DNA from: Ursus arctos
Lineage: Eukaryota > Chordata > Mammalia > Carnivora > Ursidae
Direction of reading: 5' to 3'
Assembly: GCF_023065955.2 (NCBI RefSeq)
Contig: NW_026622952.1
Location: 35,289,813 to 35,353,812, forward strand
Length of the DNA stretch: 64,000 nt
Position numbers and translations under genes: made by a program. Below the pieces are notes generated by a model. That model did not search any database, had not been told where the DNA came from, and was given only the letters and a program-made list of their open reading frames with translations. Position 1 is the first letter of the stretch. Each line of letters starts with the position of its first letter. This document shows positions 1-12,179 of this stretch, piece by piece.

Positions 1-277
1 TATTGCTAAGCTTGCGCTCCACTGGGTGTCTTTTCCAAGAAAGCTAAGAACTTCTAAATCAGGGGAGTATTTGTTCCGCTGATGCTCTATCTGCATTAGC
101 TTTTCGTCATCACACCCAGAACCCTGCACTCGTTACACGGTAACGAAATATATCCTTCGGAGAAGCTGGAGCACGGTATGTATTTATCACTGTGAATGAG
201 TCTGGCCAGAGGTGGTCAGATGCATCTTAGAGCACGGACAGCTCCCCACTTAGACGATGTTTTGCGGTGATGTGTGT

Positions 278-330
278 GCACAGTGCCTGGCACAGTGCCT
301 GGCATACAGCGGGTACTTGATGAGTGTGAA
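278..330 (+). repeat. L2-like 3' end fragment
   Basis: The text 'cagtgcctggcacagtgcctggcatacag' type motif, followed by a 'gggtacttgatgagtg' stretch, matches the 3' tail of LINE-2 as I remember it (a tail normally ending in CAATAAATATTTGTTGAATG). The core 'cacagtgcctgg' occurs twice in tandem. It is very short, so the call is tentative. Confidence 0.45.
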
Positions 331-499
331 GCCTGGGCCTCAAAAGCTGGTTTCAAAGGTTTAAGCGGGTTTAAGGTCTTTGGACCCTAAAATGCATTTT
401 TCCGTAGAAAAGGTGTCATTAGTGACACGGATTCTGAAACCAACTCATAGCAGCTCCTTCATCCATTAGACGCCCGATGTGCGATGCCCGATGTATAAC

Positions 500-665
500 C
501 AAAACAGTGATAACGTATGTAGCTTTCCAGTGTACAGGTTCATCGACGCGTACTTCTCCACAGTCACTCTGGGAGTAGGTAGATCTCGTAACTCTCCTCA
601 ATTTGGAGATGGGGAAATCAAATACTGTAAAAAGTTACTCTCACGATTAAGAGTGAAACCGAAGG
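500..665 (-). repeat. MIR-like fragment
   Basis: The order 'ctgggagtaggtag ... tcaatttggagatggggaaatc' follows the antisense MIR pattern (gaggtaggt, then ccccattttacagatgaggaaac). It is diverged, and no intact tRNA-like head is visible. Confidence 0.4.
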
Positions 666-1084
666 AGCGTGTCACACAATCGTTGGGGGTCTACATGTTG
701 ATTGCCCTTCTTCCTTCCCCCGCCTGACCCTGGGCCTCAGCTGTGGTGCTGGCAAGCCACGGATGCATTTTCTTAGGGAAGGTGTAAGGCAGGTAAGTAG
801 GTGAGTCTAGCGCTTAACATCGCTTAGTGATAATGTTTTGGGGTATTCTTTAGGTAGGTTCAGATCTACCGTAAGCACAATGAAAGAACTTAACTTATTT
901 CTATAAATGCATTAACGTTCTGGAGGTGCCCTTTGCCGTCGAGAAATACCCAGTTGTCTTTGGTAGTCCGATGAACAAACTTCCTTTTAAATAATTACCT
1001 CTTGGCTCCTGGATGAGAAGCAAATTCAAGGCCACAGGGTTAGGATGAGATAATCCACTATCAAGGAAGTTCTGCCAAACAAAG

Positions 1085-1345
1085 TACAGGCATCCCCCGC
1101 TTTCTGAAACTTCGTGTTAACATCCCTTCACTTTTACGAAAGACCCAACATTAGTAACAGCTTTCTTTGTGAAACCAAAAATCTTCTGATTTCTTTCAGT
1201 TAGCAGAAAACAGGTACTAATGTAGGTCTTTCATAAAAACAAAGTGGCATTAATGGCGAATGTTTGGAAAGCACGAGAATATTCTTTCCGCTACGAATCT
1301 ATCTTACGAAAGATTTCACAGGAACACCCTACACTCCGATAGCAG
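1085..1345. mobile_element. Fold-back (inverted-repeat) DNA transposon-like relic
   Basis: Two arms at about 1131-1166 and 1205-1239 are near-perfect reverse complements. One reads 'acgaaagacccaacattag' and the other, reverse complemented, reads 'atgaaagacctacattag'. A loop of about 40 bases separates them. The 'cccccgctttctgaaacttcg' start and repeated 'tacgaaag' motifs resemble short non-autonomous mariner/Tigger-type elements, but I cannot name the family. No ORF is present. Confidence 0.5.
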
Positions 1346-2332
1346 GAGAAACTGTGTAGGGTTTAGACAAATTGCTTCTAATTTAGTATGGGAATGAAAG
1401 AGAGGTGGCGAGGATGTCCACTGCAGTGGTCTGGCCTGCTGACTAGTTTCAGCAGGCTTAAATCGGTGATGGGGGGGCCAGCTCTCAAAGAATATTGCCT
1501 CAATGCTGAATCTGTCCAGTCGGGTGGGTGGATGTTTTGAGCTTCAGTGTGGTTTCTTCAATCTTTTTGTAAACTAAGTTTCTTACTCCCATTTTGAGGA
1601 CTTTGAACATAGGACCTGTTCAGTTCCTATCAATCAGGCCAAGAAACCTTCCAATTCCACTATTGCTCTACACATTTAAAATGTTAATGTTCTGAATCTC
1701 TTGGAGCCATGAAACAAATTCATGAGTTTCTAACTTAGAAAAATTTAAAGAGAAGTAGAAATACTAAAGCCTTTAAATCACCTTTATTCTGTAGGAATCC
1801 TTGAAAAATAAAATATTGCTCCCAAAGTGGGGGGAGAGGACGTAAATTTCACAAATGAATGGGAAAATCTAAGATTCCTTATCAGAAAATATAATGTATT
1901 TCCAATGAGAGTGTTAACTTTTGAAACAGAGGTGCGAAGTGTTTTAAGAATTTTATTCCCATCAGCGTGGCAAATTAGCTAACGGCATGCTTGAAGCCCA
2001 CCAAAGTAAAAATCTGCTAATCAGGAATGATAACAGAATCATTAGGGGCCAAATTGAGTTTATTCATTTATTCAGTGAATTTCCAGCCTGAAATGAAATC
2101 GTCGCACATGTGTATTTAAGAGGATTCTTCTCTAAAATGAACGCGATAGTTATCACATCAAATTTGGAAGCGGTTTCCTTGAATGGGAAAGGAAGGGGAA
2201 AACATTTAAAGTGCATTTAGCTGGACGAAAACCCGTCATTCAGGGTGCTGCTGATTGTAACATGTGCGAAAGCTTCTGGAGCCCACGCTGGAAGAGCATA
2301 TGTGAATAATCAGCGTGAGGTTGGTGTATATA

Positions 2333-2340
2333 TGACGTCA
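2333..2340. promoter_or_regulatory. Perfect CRE-type palindrome TGACGTCA
   Basis: The full 8-base CREB/ATF palindrome lies about 110 bases before the splice acceptor at 2450, next to a TATATA stretch. A perfect CRE containing an intact CpG is uncommon in AT-rich DNA. Whether it is bound, or marks an internal promoter, cannot be told from sequence. Confidence 0.35.
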
Positions 2341-2451
2341 TGGGCCAACAGAGGAAATCCATTAACTACACCATTTGCTCTTCCTCTGGGGCTCACGAGA
2401 TAATTATTTATGTTTAAAACAAAACAAAACAAACCCTTTTTACTCTTTTAG

Positions 2452-2647
2452 CACTCGGGAGAGCCTGGCTTCCAACACGTCAAGCATTGTTGAAAGCAAC
2501 CGTCGTCAGAACGCTACCTTGAGCCCGGTCCACGGTGGAGCCGGCCCGGCCTTCAGCTTCCGAGCAAGCACGGACCCCGCAACCAGCGAAGCTGAGAAAT
2601 TACAGAAACCCTCCAACTGCTTGCAAGCTTCTGTTACTAGTGTGTGA
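2452..2647 (+). CDS. Candidate terminal coding exon, C-terminus ending in -VTSV; gene not recognised
   Basis: A pyrimidine-rich acceptor (cccttttttactcttttAG, 2450-2451) opens into a frame that finishes a split codon, encodes 64 residues and stops with TGA at 2645-2647. The peptide starts TRESLASNTSSIVESNRRQN and ends LQASVTSV. It is rich in Ser, Thr, Asn and Ala with no hydrophobic segment, so it is probably a disordered tail. The last residues T-S-V fit a class I PDZ ligand (S/T-X-hydrophobic), known from many membrane and synaptic scaffold partners. GC content and CpG count rise sharply inside the exon and fall right after the stop. The upstream ATG at 2375 in this frame lies before the acceptor and is probably not used. 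I do not recognise the gene. It could be the last exon of a long gene entering from the left or an alternative last exon; a chance ORF is less likely. Confidence 0.6.
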
Positions 2648-5600
2648 CGGTCGTTCTGCCTCAGATCTCCTGTCTCATTCGATACAGCCAAGTTTACGAC
2701 ACTGGGACTGATGTTTACATCTTGGGAAAGACAAGCATCTCGACCACAGTTTTTGTGTTTACTTAAACTGTGCTGCTAAGTAGGCTAGGGCAAAAAACAA
2801 AAATCTTTATTTCAGAGTATTGCTTTTCACATTTATGGCTCTGTAGCAACCGGATAGCAGTAGGGGTGATATGTATACTTTTGCTTCACTACTTGTAACT
2901 GAGCATACGTAGGAAAGTCTAGACACTGTAAGTGTGATATGCATTCCAATGTCATGAAGTTGCCAATTCCATTTTTAAATGCCACAGATGCGTGTTGCTC
3001 CCAGTCTGTGGTCAGAGGGTGCCACGGAACTGATCCTTGACACTTCCCCCCCCCCCTCCAAAAAAAAGAAAAAGAAAATGTAAGCCACCACAAAATGTCA
3101 AATGCCAGGGTCCGCCTTGAGGGAAATCAATGTCACACCGACCAGAAGGGACCCCAGCCCTTTGTGTGTGAATCGTTTATGCACGAGTCATTTCTCACTG
3201 TGAGTTTTCGTGACACGATTTTGCAGGAGCCTGTGGAAGTGTGTCAGAAGGGGTCGTGACCGAACTTCTGGGAGTGTTTGTTTTCAGGATTTTGTTTTTA
3301 AGTGTAACAGATGCTTGTCTGATTTTGAACCTTCCATAATCACAAACAGGAATATAGGCCTTTGATTCTGAAGTGGACGAAGGAAGCGGATCCCCAGCCT
3401 GGCTGGGGCACAGTGCTAAGGGATGGAAGAGGGAAATGTGGACTCTTTAACGGTGTCAATCAAATATTTAAGGAAGATAATTTCCTCCTTGTGACACTTA
3501 GGATGATCCTATCTTACTATAATAGATACGATAATTAGTTTGTTTAAAAGCAAACTGTTCTTTGTGATACAAATGAAGAGTAGGCCTGGGGATGTTATTC
3601 TTTCTAATGGAAGGACATTAATCTATTTTATGTAGTTTTAAATAGAATGCCTAAATTAGGCTATGGGAGATCATTTTTAGTGGTTATAGGAAAGAGCAAA
3701 GTTAGGGAGAGTTGAACTTCAGGCCTTTTATTCCTGGAAAGATATCTATAGAGAAAACTTTAAAATAATTTTTGATTAGAAATATACATGTGCCCATGTA
3801 ATTACCAACAGAATGTGCTCATTCTGCAAGTATGGTATAACCCGAGCTTGTACTCCCCTGAAATTTATCAGAGTAACAATTATGCATACATGAACTGTGC
3901 CAGAGTAATGTTTACAGACACTTTGTAACCAATTTCAGGAGGCGTTTTTAGGTGGATGTATAGTTACAAGCCCAACTTACTTCAAAATGGTTTATTAACA
4001 TTTTGCTTTGGTTTACAATGTCATGTTGAATACAAGGAAGACTCAGCAGCAAAGGGATTACCAATAATCGAGCTTCAAGTTTACAGAAAAGAGACATTTC
4101 AAAGTTCCCCGTTTTATTCTATGAGAACAATGGGCTAAACGTGTAGATAATGAAAAATTACTTGCAGAAGTGTTACATATGACACAAGTAAATGGTCTGA
4201 CCAAAAGTTTAGTTTAGTGGCATATGATGTTTGGAGCCATCTAACCATAAAATACATATCCAAAAATAAATCTAAAATCTTTCCACCTCAGACTTCGGTA
4301 ATTGGCATAAAATGTGTGAAACACTCTGCTTCAGTAGTAGGTTCAATTACTAGGGATCTGTTTACAGAACGCACCCCTCCACAGAGTTGGACCGATTCTT
4401 GAAACATATGGATACTCTCTCATGCTTTTTCAGATATTTGGAAGTTGCATTAGGTCAAACTGGACTCATCGAGTTCAGTCTAGATTCCTTGTTTTGTGCT
4501 TATAATGAAACGTAAGCACATTTCTTGGTAAACCCCATACCACTAAAATGCTTAAGTCAGTTGGCTTTCAGTCTCAGGCCTTATTTCCTCCAAGGCATGC
4601 CCTGATTGCCCAGAAATGCACTCTTTGTCTCATTGCTTAAATATGTCCAGGAGGAATGACAATGTATCTAATAGACTGTACACAGTCTTTTTCCTTGGGG
4701 AGTTATATACCATACGGTTGCTAAATTCTTATCTAAATTCCTTTTTTTTCCCAAAAAAACCTGCTCTCAAGTGTTGAATCGTACCATCAATACATAAATA
4801 ATGTAACCATTGAAACAATACATCGTCTCTCGTTGATCCTCTGAAAGTAGCCATTATAATAATCAAACGCTGTGTGGACAGGAAAGGAAAGCATTACCTT
4901 CAAGAGAAGCTTTAAAATAGGAATTTATCAATATTTCACAAGAAATAGGTTTACAGAAGACATTATTCAAATAAAATGTGTATACTATTTGCCTGATGCT
5001 ATGGGGTACATGATTTTAAAAACAACAACTCCCTTAGACCTGGAGCCATTAGCATAGAAAAGATGGGCTTTAAAGATGCTACGACGTAAGCAGACGTTCC
5101 GTGTGGAAGTGTCCCCGTCTGCATCTAATCAGGAGTCCTGGATGGGGGAGGCGTGGCGGCGGGAAGCATTGTTACAGATGTGACCCGAGATGGTCCTCGG
5201 TCGGCGGGCGAGCTTCTCGGTGACCGAACCCTCAGCCCACGCCGAGCTTTGCCAACATCCTTTTCCTCCCCTGAACTGATAGCTTTGTGTGACGTGGCTG
5301 CTTATCTAGTCTTCACTTAGAGTTTATCAGCTGAAAGGTTTACAGAACTGAGTCTGGTTGAATCTCTGTGTAGCGTTCAACTTGAAAGGGTCAACCCGTC
5401 TGTCGGCATTTTGCACACTTATGTATTATTATGATGCAGCATATTACTTTATGGCAATTTTTATTTTTACATAGAACTACCTCCATAAATTTGATGAAGC
5501 GGCAGCAGTGTGTTTAAAGTGTATTGTTCAGAAAAGCAAAGTTGAAAACCTCCGTAAACACGAGGCCATGGCGTTCTGTGTGTGTGTCAGTGACCGCCCC

Positions 5601-6333
5601 TGTGGACTCGTGACTTCTTCATGGCCGTGGGTCTGTTTTACGGCATTATCGCGCTTTCAGATGTAAGCCTGTCTCTCCTCTCTTTCCCACTGAAGCACAC
5701 TTGATTTTGTTACCAACGAAAGGAAGTTGACATTTCTTGTCTTTCCCCACCCCCCTCCCCCACCCCCATTCCTGCTAAGAGTTCTCCCCGATGAAGAGCC
5801 GATCGGCAAACATAATTTAGCAAGCTATTTACTCCTGTAAGAATCTGATTGGGGAATCCTAGGTTTCCAGTAACTGACGACACACAGGCTGGACCGTGCC
5901 AGCTTTGAAGTACTTTGGGCCTCTCTGCCTCTACTCACATGCTACCATCCCGAGCCCAGACTTCATTTTAACGAAAAGAGCTGTGTTCTGTTCAATAAGT
6001 TGTATTCCGTTTTATATATTTTGCACATCTCAGGGGACCTTAATGAGCATATGAAAAGGGGGGGTGCCATCAAATAGAGAAGACAAATAGAAGAGCTGAA
6101 TGGGGACCAACCAGGATAAAAATACCAAATTAGTGCTTCTCTGATGTCGTAAAGCCCAAGTTCAGGAGGCATAAATTGAAAGTTAATCTGGACTAACGAT
6201 GATCTGAACACCAGCTGTTCCCAAGTCTCCCTTTCTCAGAGCCCAGCCAGCGGCTCGAAGATGTAAATTTAAATTCTATCGCAATCGCCATGGGGAGAAA
6301 AACCTGTTGGATGAAAAGGAAAGCATTGTGTGC

Positions 6334-6358
6334 TTTTTTTTTTTTTTTTTTTTTTTTT
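6334..6358. repeat. T25 homopolymer
   Basis: An uninterrupted run of 25 T ends in 'ag'. No SINE or LINE body is recognisable on the A-rich complement side. It may be a bare retroposon tail or simple slippage. Confidence 0.8.
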
Positions 6359-7866
6359 AGGTTGGCACAGCTTTGTAAAATCCTACCCAGGATAAAAACC
6401 ACTTATCGCCACCAAGTGTACTTGAAAATAAAGTTTTTAACGTAAATTATAGGCGTGTAGCTCACAATACAATAGTGAACCTATTTTGAAAAGTGTCGCC
6501 ATTTGTAACATGGGCAGTATTTGGAGCTTGATTAAAAGCCAACAACAAACTATCATGACTTTGCCAGTTCATTCTGGGATCTCAAAGTGCTTCCAAAGCA
6601 TTCAGATTGACAAATAATTAACAAAGCAGGTCCTATTTGTAATACCCGTACTTGAAATGGACAGACAGAAGGAGGGACCTCAGATTACCCAGAAATTCCA
6701 TGGCAGCTACCTGTGATCTGTTTTCTATCTGTTTGATAGACCATCATGAGAAATCACTAAATACAACGCTATTTTTCTGATGTGTGCTAATAAAGAACAC
6801 AAATACAACTGTACACTTTGGTCCATTTTCATTCAAAGAGTTCAGGGTGTTTGGAATTTTACAAAACCCATCCAAATGCCGTTGCGGTCCGAGGCAGATC
6901 CTAGACATACACCCTTGTTTACAGTTTCCTATTGGGCTTCTGTAATTCCTGTGCTAAAATACCACCCTTCAGGAACATGACTGCTCCGGGCAGTGGAAGG
7001 TGCTGAAACAGAAACTGTAATTAAAAACTTTATCAAGTACTCTTCCCTGTGCTGCTATCACGCACTACAAGTTCAGTACAAGATACTGAGTCCTACCTGG
7101 AAGAATCTGGATTTCCGAGGGAGCCGATCTAGCTCTCAGTGTTTTCTCAAACTAGGAGATACCAGATCCTTCCTGAGGATCTTCTCCATTGACACAGGCC
7201 AGCCACAGAACCAGCTAGCAGCACGCTGTCAGGCGACAGCAGACCCCCAAGCAGAAGTGACCCTGTCCTCTCCTTCCCCCCCAGCCCCACCTCTCCCCAC
7301 CGTCCTGCGGGTTCTCTTCTGTTAACGAGCCAGGCTTCTGCCCATGTCTAGGGCTTCGGGAAGCCAGAACACAGGAAGAACGAATGCAAAAGCATGGAAA
7401 ACACTGTTTTGCTTGGGGTTAGTAAAATAGGGGCAGGAAGATTACTATCGCTCTGATCTCTGCCAAGCTCGATAAAAGAATCAGCTGTCACTCTGTCATT
7501 CTCCCAGAAGGTTTTACAGTATTAAGGATACATCCAGTATTTTCCCATAGATTTTTATTGAGGAGACATTTCATAAATTATATATATGAAAAAAATTCAT
7601 GATTAAATTTCCTGGCGTGTTTCGAATAGACGTTGGCACCTCCCTGATTGCGTTACTCTCAGCGTCTTCTGCAGCAGCGTCCCAGAGAGAGATTCCCCAG
7701 TGACTGCTCCTCTCTCACCTAATCCTGTGTCTTTACCGTTGTTCCATGACTTACGGTTGCTGATTGGCAAGGTTGAGAATTCTACAAGGCTCAAGGGGGA
7801 CTAAACCTTCTTATGATTGTATATTATCAGTTATAGGGCTTTAATTGCTCATCGTTGGCTTCAAAT

Positions 7867-7870
<4 letters not shown>

Positions 7871-7918
<48 letters not shown>
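7871..7918. repeat. (AC)24 microsatellite
   Basis: Twenty-four uninterrupted AC units. Pure dinucleotide runs of this length are usually length-polymorphic. It lies inside the candidate 3' UTR. Confidence 0.97.
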
Positions 7919-7921
<3 letters not shown>

Positions 7922-8531
7922 GCCAACGAGGGAAGGGGAGTTTCACAAGTGAGGCAGCAAACGTAAGGCTAGAGGCTTGGCTGGTCCATGTACAGCTGCC
8001 TACCTCCCTGTCCAAAAGCTGACCTTGGCATCCCCGTTCCCTTGCTCCCACCAAAAAGAGGTACCAAATCTGAGATCTGAGAACTCCTCCAGTATCAGTC
8101 CTCTGCAGTTATGGGAAATTCACGAAGTACACACTCAGCAGCTCCTTGCCCGCCTTTCCTCCCAGGTCCTTCTTCCCTGTCTCCTTCCCACTCCCCCACC
8201 TAGATACCGATCCACCGTCACGGTTTCAACATTGGAAGGGCAAAATAGTGTGTGGTATTGTGCACACGCGATGGGTTAGGACTAGAGCTGCCCTAGGGTC
8301 ACCTTCATGTAAGTACTGACAACTACAAATTAAGGTCCTTAGAGTAGTTGACATAGATACTACTTTCTAGAAAAGAACTAAATTTCAACGTTAAGTTTAA
8401 AGGGATCATAATTCTGCAGGTATCTTTCTCTGAGTGACTGAATGTGACTATTGCATTGGGGTAGTGAATTAAGAAGTGCAAGTGGGATTTACTGTATGTT
8501 AGAAAGGAGTTTTGCAGCCAAGACTGCCTTG

Positions 8532-8551
8532 AATAAAATGTGTTTGCACTG
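8532..8551 (+). terminator. Candidate polyadenylation signal and cleavage region
   Basis: AATAAA at 8532-8537 is followed 14 bases later by 'cactg' and a genomic A14 run (8552-8565), then by T/GT-rich DNA ('cttggtctctggttgctg', 'ttctgtttatattg'), which is the usual downstream element. The genomic A-run can also mis-prime oligo-dT, so transcript ends here need care. Confidence 0.4.
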
Positions 8552-8565
8552 AAAAAAAAAAAAAA

Positions 8566-11500
8566 CTTTAAATTACTTGGTCTCTGGTTGCTGTAAAGGT
8601 CATCCAAGATGGATGTTCTGTTTATATTGTATAGTATTTCATATGAAATAATTACAGTTCATGAAATGTCTTCCCTAATGTTACTGATTTATGACAGCAC
8701 ATTTGTAACATGGTTTTTATCGTGTCGGTGTGCCATATTGTAAATGATGATGGCTTGTCATGCTTAGTATAATAACTTAAAAGGAAAAAAAGCACAGGGA
8801 TTTTTGTAAGTCTATATTTGAAAGTCCCTCCATATGGTAATATTGTGTTCATGTTGTTTATGTAGTGTTGTGTGAACTATCCATTTTGGATTGTGTTACT
8901 TTTTAAGATATTAAATAACATTTGGTTATATGTCTAAGTGGATTTTTTTGGTACTTGAGCGAAAATACTTTAGGTGAGACCGATTCACTTCTCTCCTCAA
9001 TTAATAGGATTTTGTAACAAATTTTTTACTGTACAATCTTTGTTATTAGAGCTTTTGAATGAAAACAACTGAAAAGGGAACTATCTGATCAGAAACTTTT
9101 CCCAGGGGTATTGAAAAAGCCACAGTTTTTTGGCTATTCAAATTTCGACGAGTCAGCCTTGGAGATGCCCAGAATTGTGTTTTCTGTGAAATTAGAAAGC
9201 AGTGGGGCACAACTTCTATCCCCAAGTAAATATGATCCCCTTTCCAGCGAACACCCCGGGGACAGCCACATATTCCCGAGGTGGGAATTCCTCTGTGTTT
9301 CACTGCCTCCAGACTCTATCAGATCCTCTCTTGGCTGTCCTTCCCAGTGGCAAATCTTTGTCCTTGGAGAATGGACTCCCTTTTTTCAAACCAAAAGTAA
9401 TCTGCTGTCAAGCCAACGATAAGGCTAGGAAACGGCATTATTAGTCAAAAACAACAGGAAGCTGTAAGGTTGAGCCTGCTTTTCTTGAAAGGCAATACCC
9501 AAAGCAGACTTCCGATGACACTGTCATTTGGATAAGCGTGGAGAACCCAAGGTGACCACTCCGAAGGACAAGTCTGATTTTAGGTGTCTATGTTTGTCTA
9601 TAGATACTTTAAACTGTCTCAATTCAGACACTTGATTTTTCAAGCAGAAAGTTCGGGAGAACAAATACACTGGAAGAAACTGGGGTTTACACTAGGATGG
9701 AAAACTGTGCTCAAAGCAAGGGAACTGTGTGCTCCCTTCAGAGCGGCCCAGCGAGCCAGACACACGGAGGCAACGTGGTGACTGTAATAAGAAGATGGAA
9801 GGCAGGGTTCTGACTCCTTTGAGAGAATGGTCACAGTTCATAAAAATCTTTTCTTTCCAAAGGAAATGGTATGGTTTTAACTTATTTTAGTGTTTAGAGT
9901 GGTGGGATTTTTTTTTTCGTCCATCAAGAAAAGCCAAGCAGAGCGCCTGCTGCCCTGTTACAGCTGTGAAATCGAGAGCCACTGAGAAATAAAAAGAAGG
10001 TATTCACCTGACTTTAATAATTTATTTAACTGTGAAATCGTATCCCTACTGTGGGAATACTTGGATTTCATGATATTCCCCCTGTTTGGGCCCGGTGGCT
10101 CCAGACTTTCCCTGTAAAGCAAACAGTTAATCATGTAACACATGGAGTAAGTGTGTGTGATGAACGTTCACAGCGCGCACTGCACCAGACGGCAGTTCCA
10201 AGGAAAACCAAGGCACCTGCCCTCCAGAGAGGTGAGCAGGGGTTCCTGGTGAATCTTCTTAGAAGAACTGCAGTAGAAGTGAGGTGTTAAGAGCCAGAGG
10301 GAGATACCATACGTTTGGTAAGAGAGGTAGGTCAGAGATGCTGATCTGGAATTCGAGGGACAGAACCGAACTGATGATGTGCAATGATGAGCGAATTCTT
10401 TCCTCCTCAGACCTAGGACTCTGGGGCTAGTGGGGTCAGGGGGAGGGAAGGTCCCACACTTGCAGCCAGCACTGGCCTGTGATGATGCCCCTTTAGATGG
10501 GTTACTTAGCCAGCCCCCAAATTCCACCAGCACGTTCCTCCTGGGTCACCCTCCTTCCTGTCTCCCCTGTTTCTCTTCCTTTGTTGTAAAGCTCCATGCA
10601 ATATTTTTCTTTTCTATTTCTTGGGTGTATTTTACTTTATTACTCTTTTCTCCACGCTTAATCAAGAATTTTTGTTTATTTGTTTGTAGTTATGCTTTCT
10701 TGTCTAATGTTTGGACTCTTTCCTGGTCTCAATTATGTGTAAGTATATGTAATTATTTTTATATATTTTTATGTATTGTATGTTAATGATATACTTACAT
10801 AATATCATATATATTATAGATACAAAAGTATGTGTTATAATGTCGGCTATCTGATAAGTGAATACATAATCTGTATGTAGCTACGACTGGTAGCTAGTAT
10901 TTTAAATTTCCTATTTCTATTGCCCTATCCTCTTTGGAGCCACAGGCCACTGTCTTCCCTCAATCTCACTTCCACTCACCTTTCCACTAAGAGCTTTTTG
11001 TTCTCCAACACTTGGATAGAAATCTGCCACCAGCTGATTCATCAAAGGTCTGATAAGTCACTGGCGGCTTCCAGAGATGACAGATAGATCGATGATAGAC
11101 AGCTGGCTACTGCATGTGACCAAAGGCCTCTGTATCACTATAGTCTACAAATGGCAATGACACAAAACGAGATGTCATGCAAGAGGCCATAGTTTGACTT
11201 CTGTGTGACTCCCTTTTAATGATGTGTGGAGAATTTATTATCTTGGGAAATTATCTTTGAACAGTTTTCTATCTGTGGTTCAAGCCAGCATCTGCCGTTC
11301 TTTATTATCCCCTAGATTGTGCGTATGGGGAGGGAATCCCCCCTGAAAGGCACTTCCTTTAAAGTTAACTACAGCTCCGTGGTTTCTAGCATTTCAAATC
11401 TCATTCTCAAATATCTTCCACCAGCAGAGCATTTCCCCATTTGCCATCCCGCTAGATCGCAAAGGTACCAGGGTCTGTCTCACCCAGTGTTGCTTCACAT

Positions 11501-11765
11501 GGTTTGTAATTGTTGACAAGATATGCGACAGGTTAACACATCTTAAATGGATTGGAGATGACAGGGTCTTTTTTCCCCCGTCCTATGTTATTTGATGGCA
11601 GTTCATAAGACATCTGTGCTGAATGTCAAAGGATCGATATTCAGTTGTGGAAGGTATCAGGGTTCCTAGGGACACAGTGACGGCCTTGGAAACAGAAGAT
11701 TCCATTTCCGCAGTCAGTTGTCCTCCCATGTTTCCTTCTGTGTTCCTTTAAAAGGGACCGAATTA
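8566..11765. other. Unique non-coding stretch, no retroposons seen
   Basis: AT-rich and free of SINEs and recognisable LINEs. An especially AT-rich patch lies at 10,740-10,870 with short (TA)n runs. A splice-acceptor-like 'gaattctttcctcctcag' ends at 10,410 but no open, coding-like exon follows. It may continue the transcribed 3' region or be flanking conserved non-coding DNA. Confidence 0.5.
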
Positions 11766-11959
11766 GGACGCCTGGGTGGCTCAGATAGTTAAGCATCTCC
11801 CTTCGGCTCAGGTGATGATCTCAGGGTCCCGGGATCAAGCCCCAGCTCACCGGGGCATCTGCTTCTCCCTCTCCCTCTGCCTCTCCCCCTGCTTGTGCTC
11901 TCTCTCTCTCTCTCTCTCAGATGAATAAATAAAATCTTTAAAAAAATAAAAATAAATAA
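11766..11959 (+). mobile_element. Can-SINE (tRNA-derived carnivore SINE)
   Basis: Starts 'ggacgcctgggtggctcag', has the 'cttcggctcagg' body, a CT/TC-rich stretch (11,870-11,920) and an AATAAATAAAATCTTT A-rich tail. Flanking direct repeats are 'agggaccgaattagg' on the left and 'agggacaaaattagg' on the right (13/15 identical), showing target-primed insertion. Confidence 0.95.
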
Positions 11960-12179
11960 GAGGGACAAAATTAGGTGGATTGGGGGTGCCAGCTGGCCTC
12001 ATACGAAGTCAGGCAAATGGGTCTGATGGGGTTATCTATTACAATTGATTTTTGTTCTAGCTAATTAATTGGTAGCACTACCAAATTCTTATACAGTATT
12101 AAAGATTTTGGCAGTCAGAATATTTCATAGAGTGCTCATTTAAAGCACTTCCATTGAGTCTTTAAAGCAAAACTTTTAT

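Larger units (their letters stand above)
1..2451. other. Non-coding stretch upstream of the terminal exon (probable intron)
   Basis: No convincing exon is visible. The stretch is unique-looking and AT-rich, apart from short ancient repeats (an L2-like tail near 278-330, a MIR-like piece near 500-665, and a fold-back element at 1085-1345). It ends in a pyrimidine tract and AG at 2450-2451. If the exon at 2452 is real, this is the 3' part of its last intron. The 82-residue open frame at 479-727 overlaps the MIR-like piece and has no coding signature. Confidence 0.5.
2648..8551 (+). other. Possible long 3' UTR of the terminal exon
   Basis: About 5.9 kb of AT-rich DNA with no SINE, L1 or LTR that I can recognise follows the stop codon. 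It holds several AATAAA hexamers (for example near 4970, 6427, 6788 and 8532), a C10 plus A8 tract near 3048-3067, a T25 run at 6334-6358 and an (AC)24 microsatellite at 7871-7918. Absence of retroposons over this length, beside a coding exon, is what a long brain-type 3' UTR or a conserved regulatory tract looks like. Continuity of transcription is inferred, not shown. Confidence 0.35.

Noticed and set aside
479..727. 82-residue open frame near the left edge as an upstream exon
   Set aside because: It overlaps a MIR-like fragment, and no acceptor and donor pair fits a coding exon.
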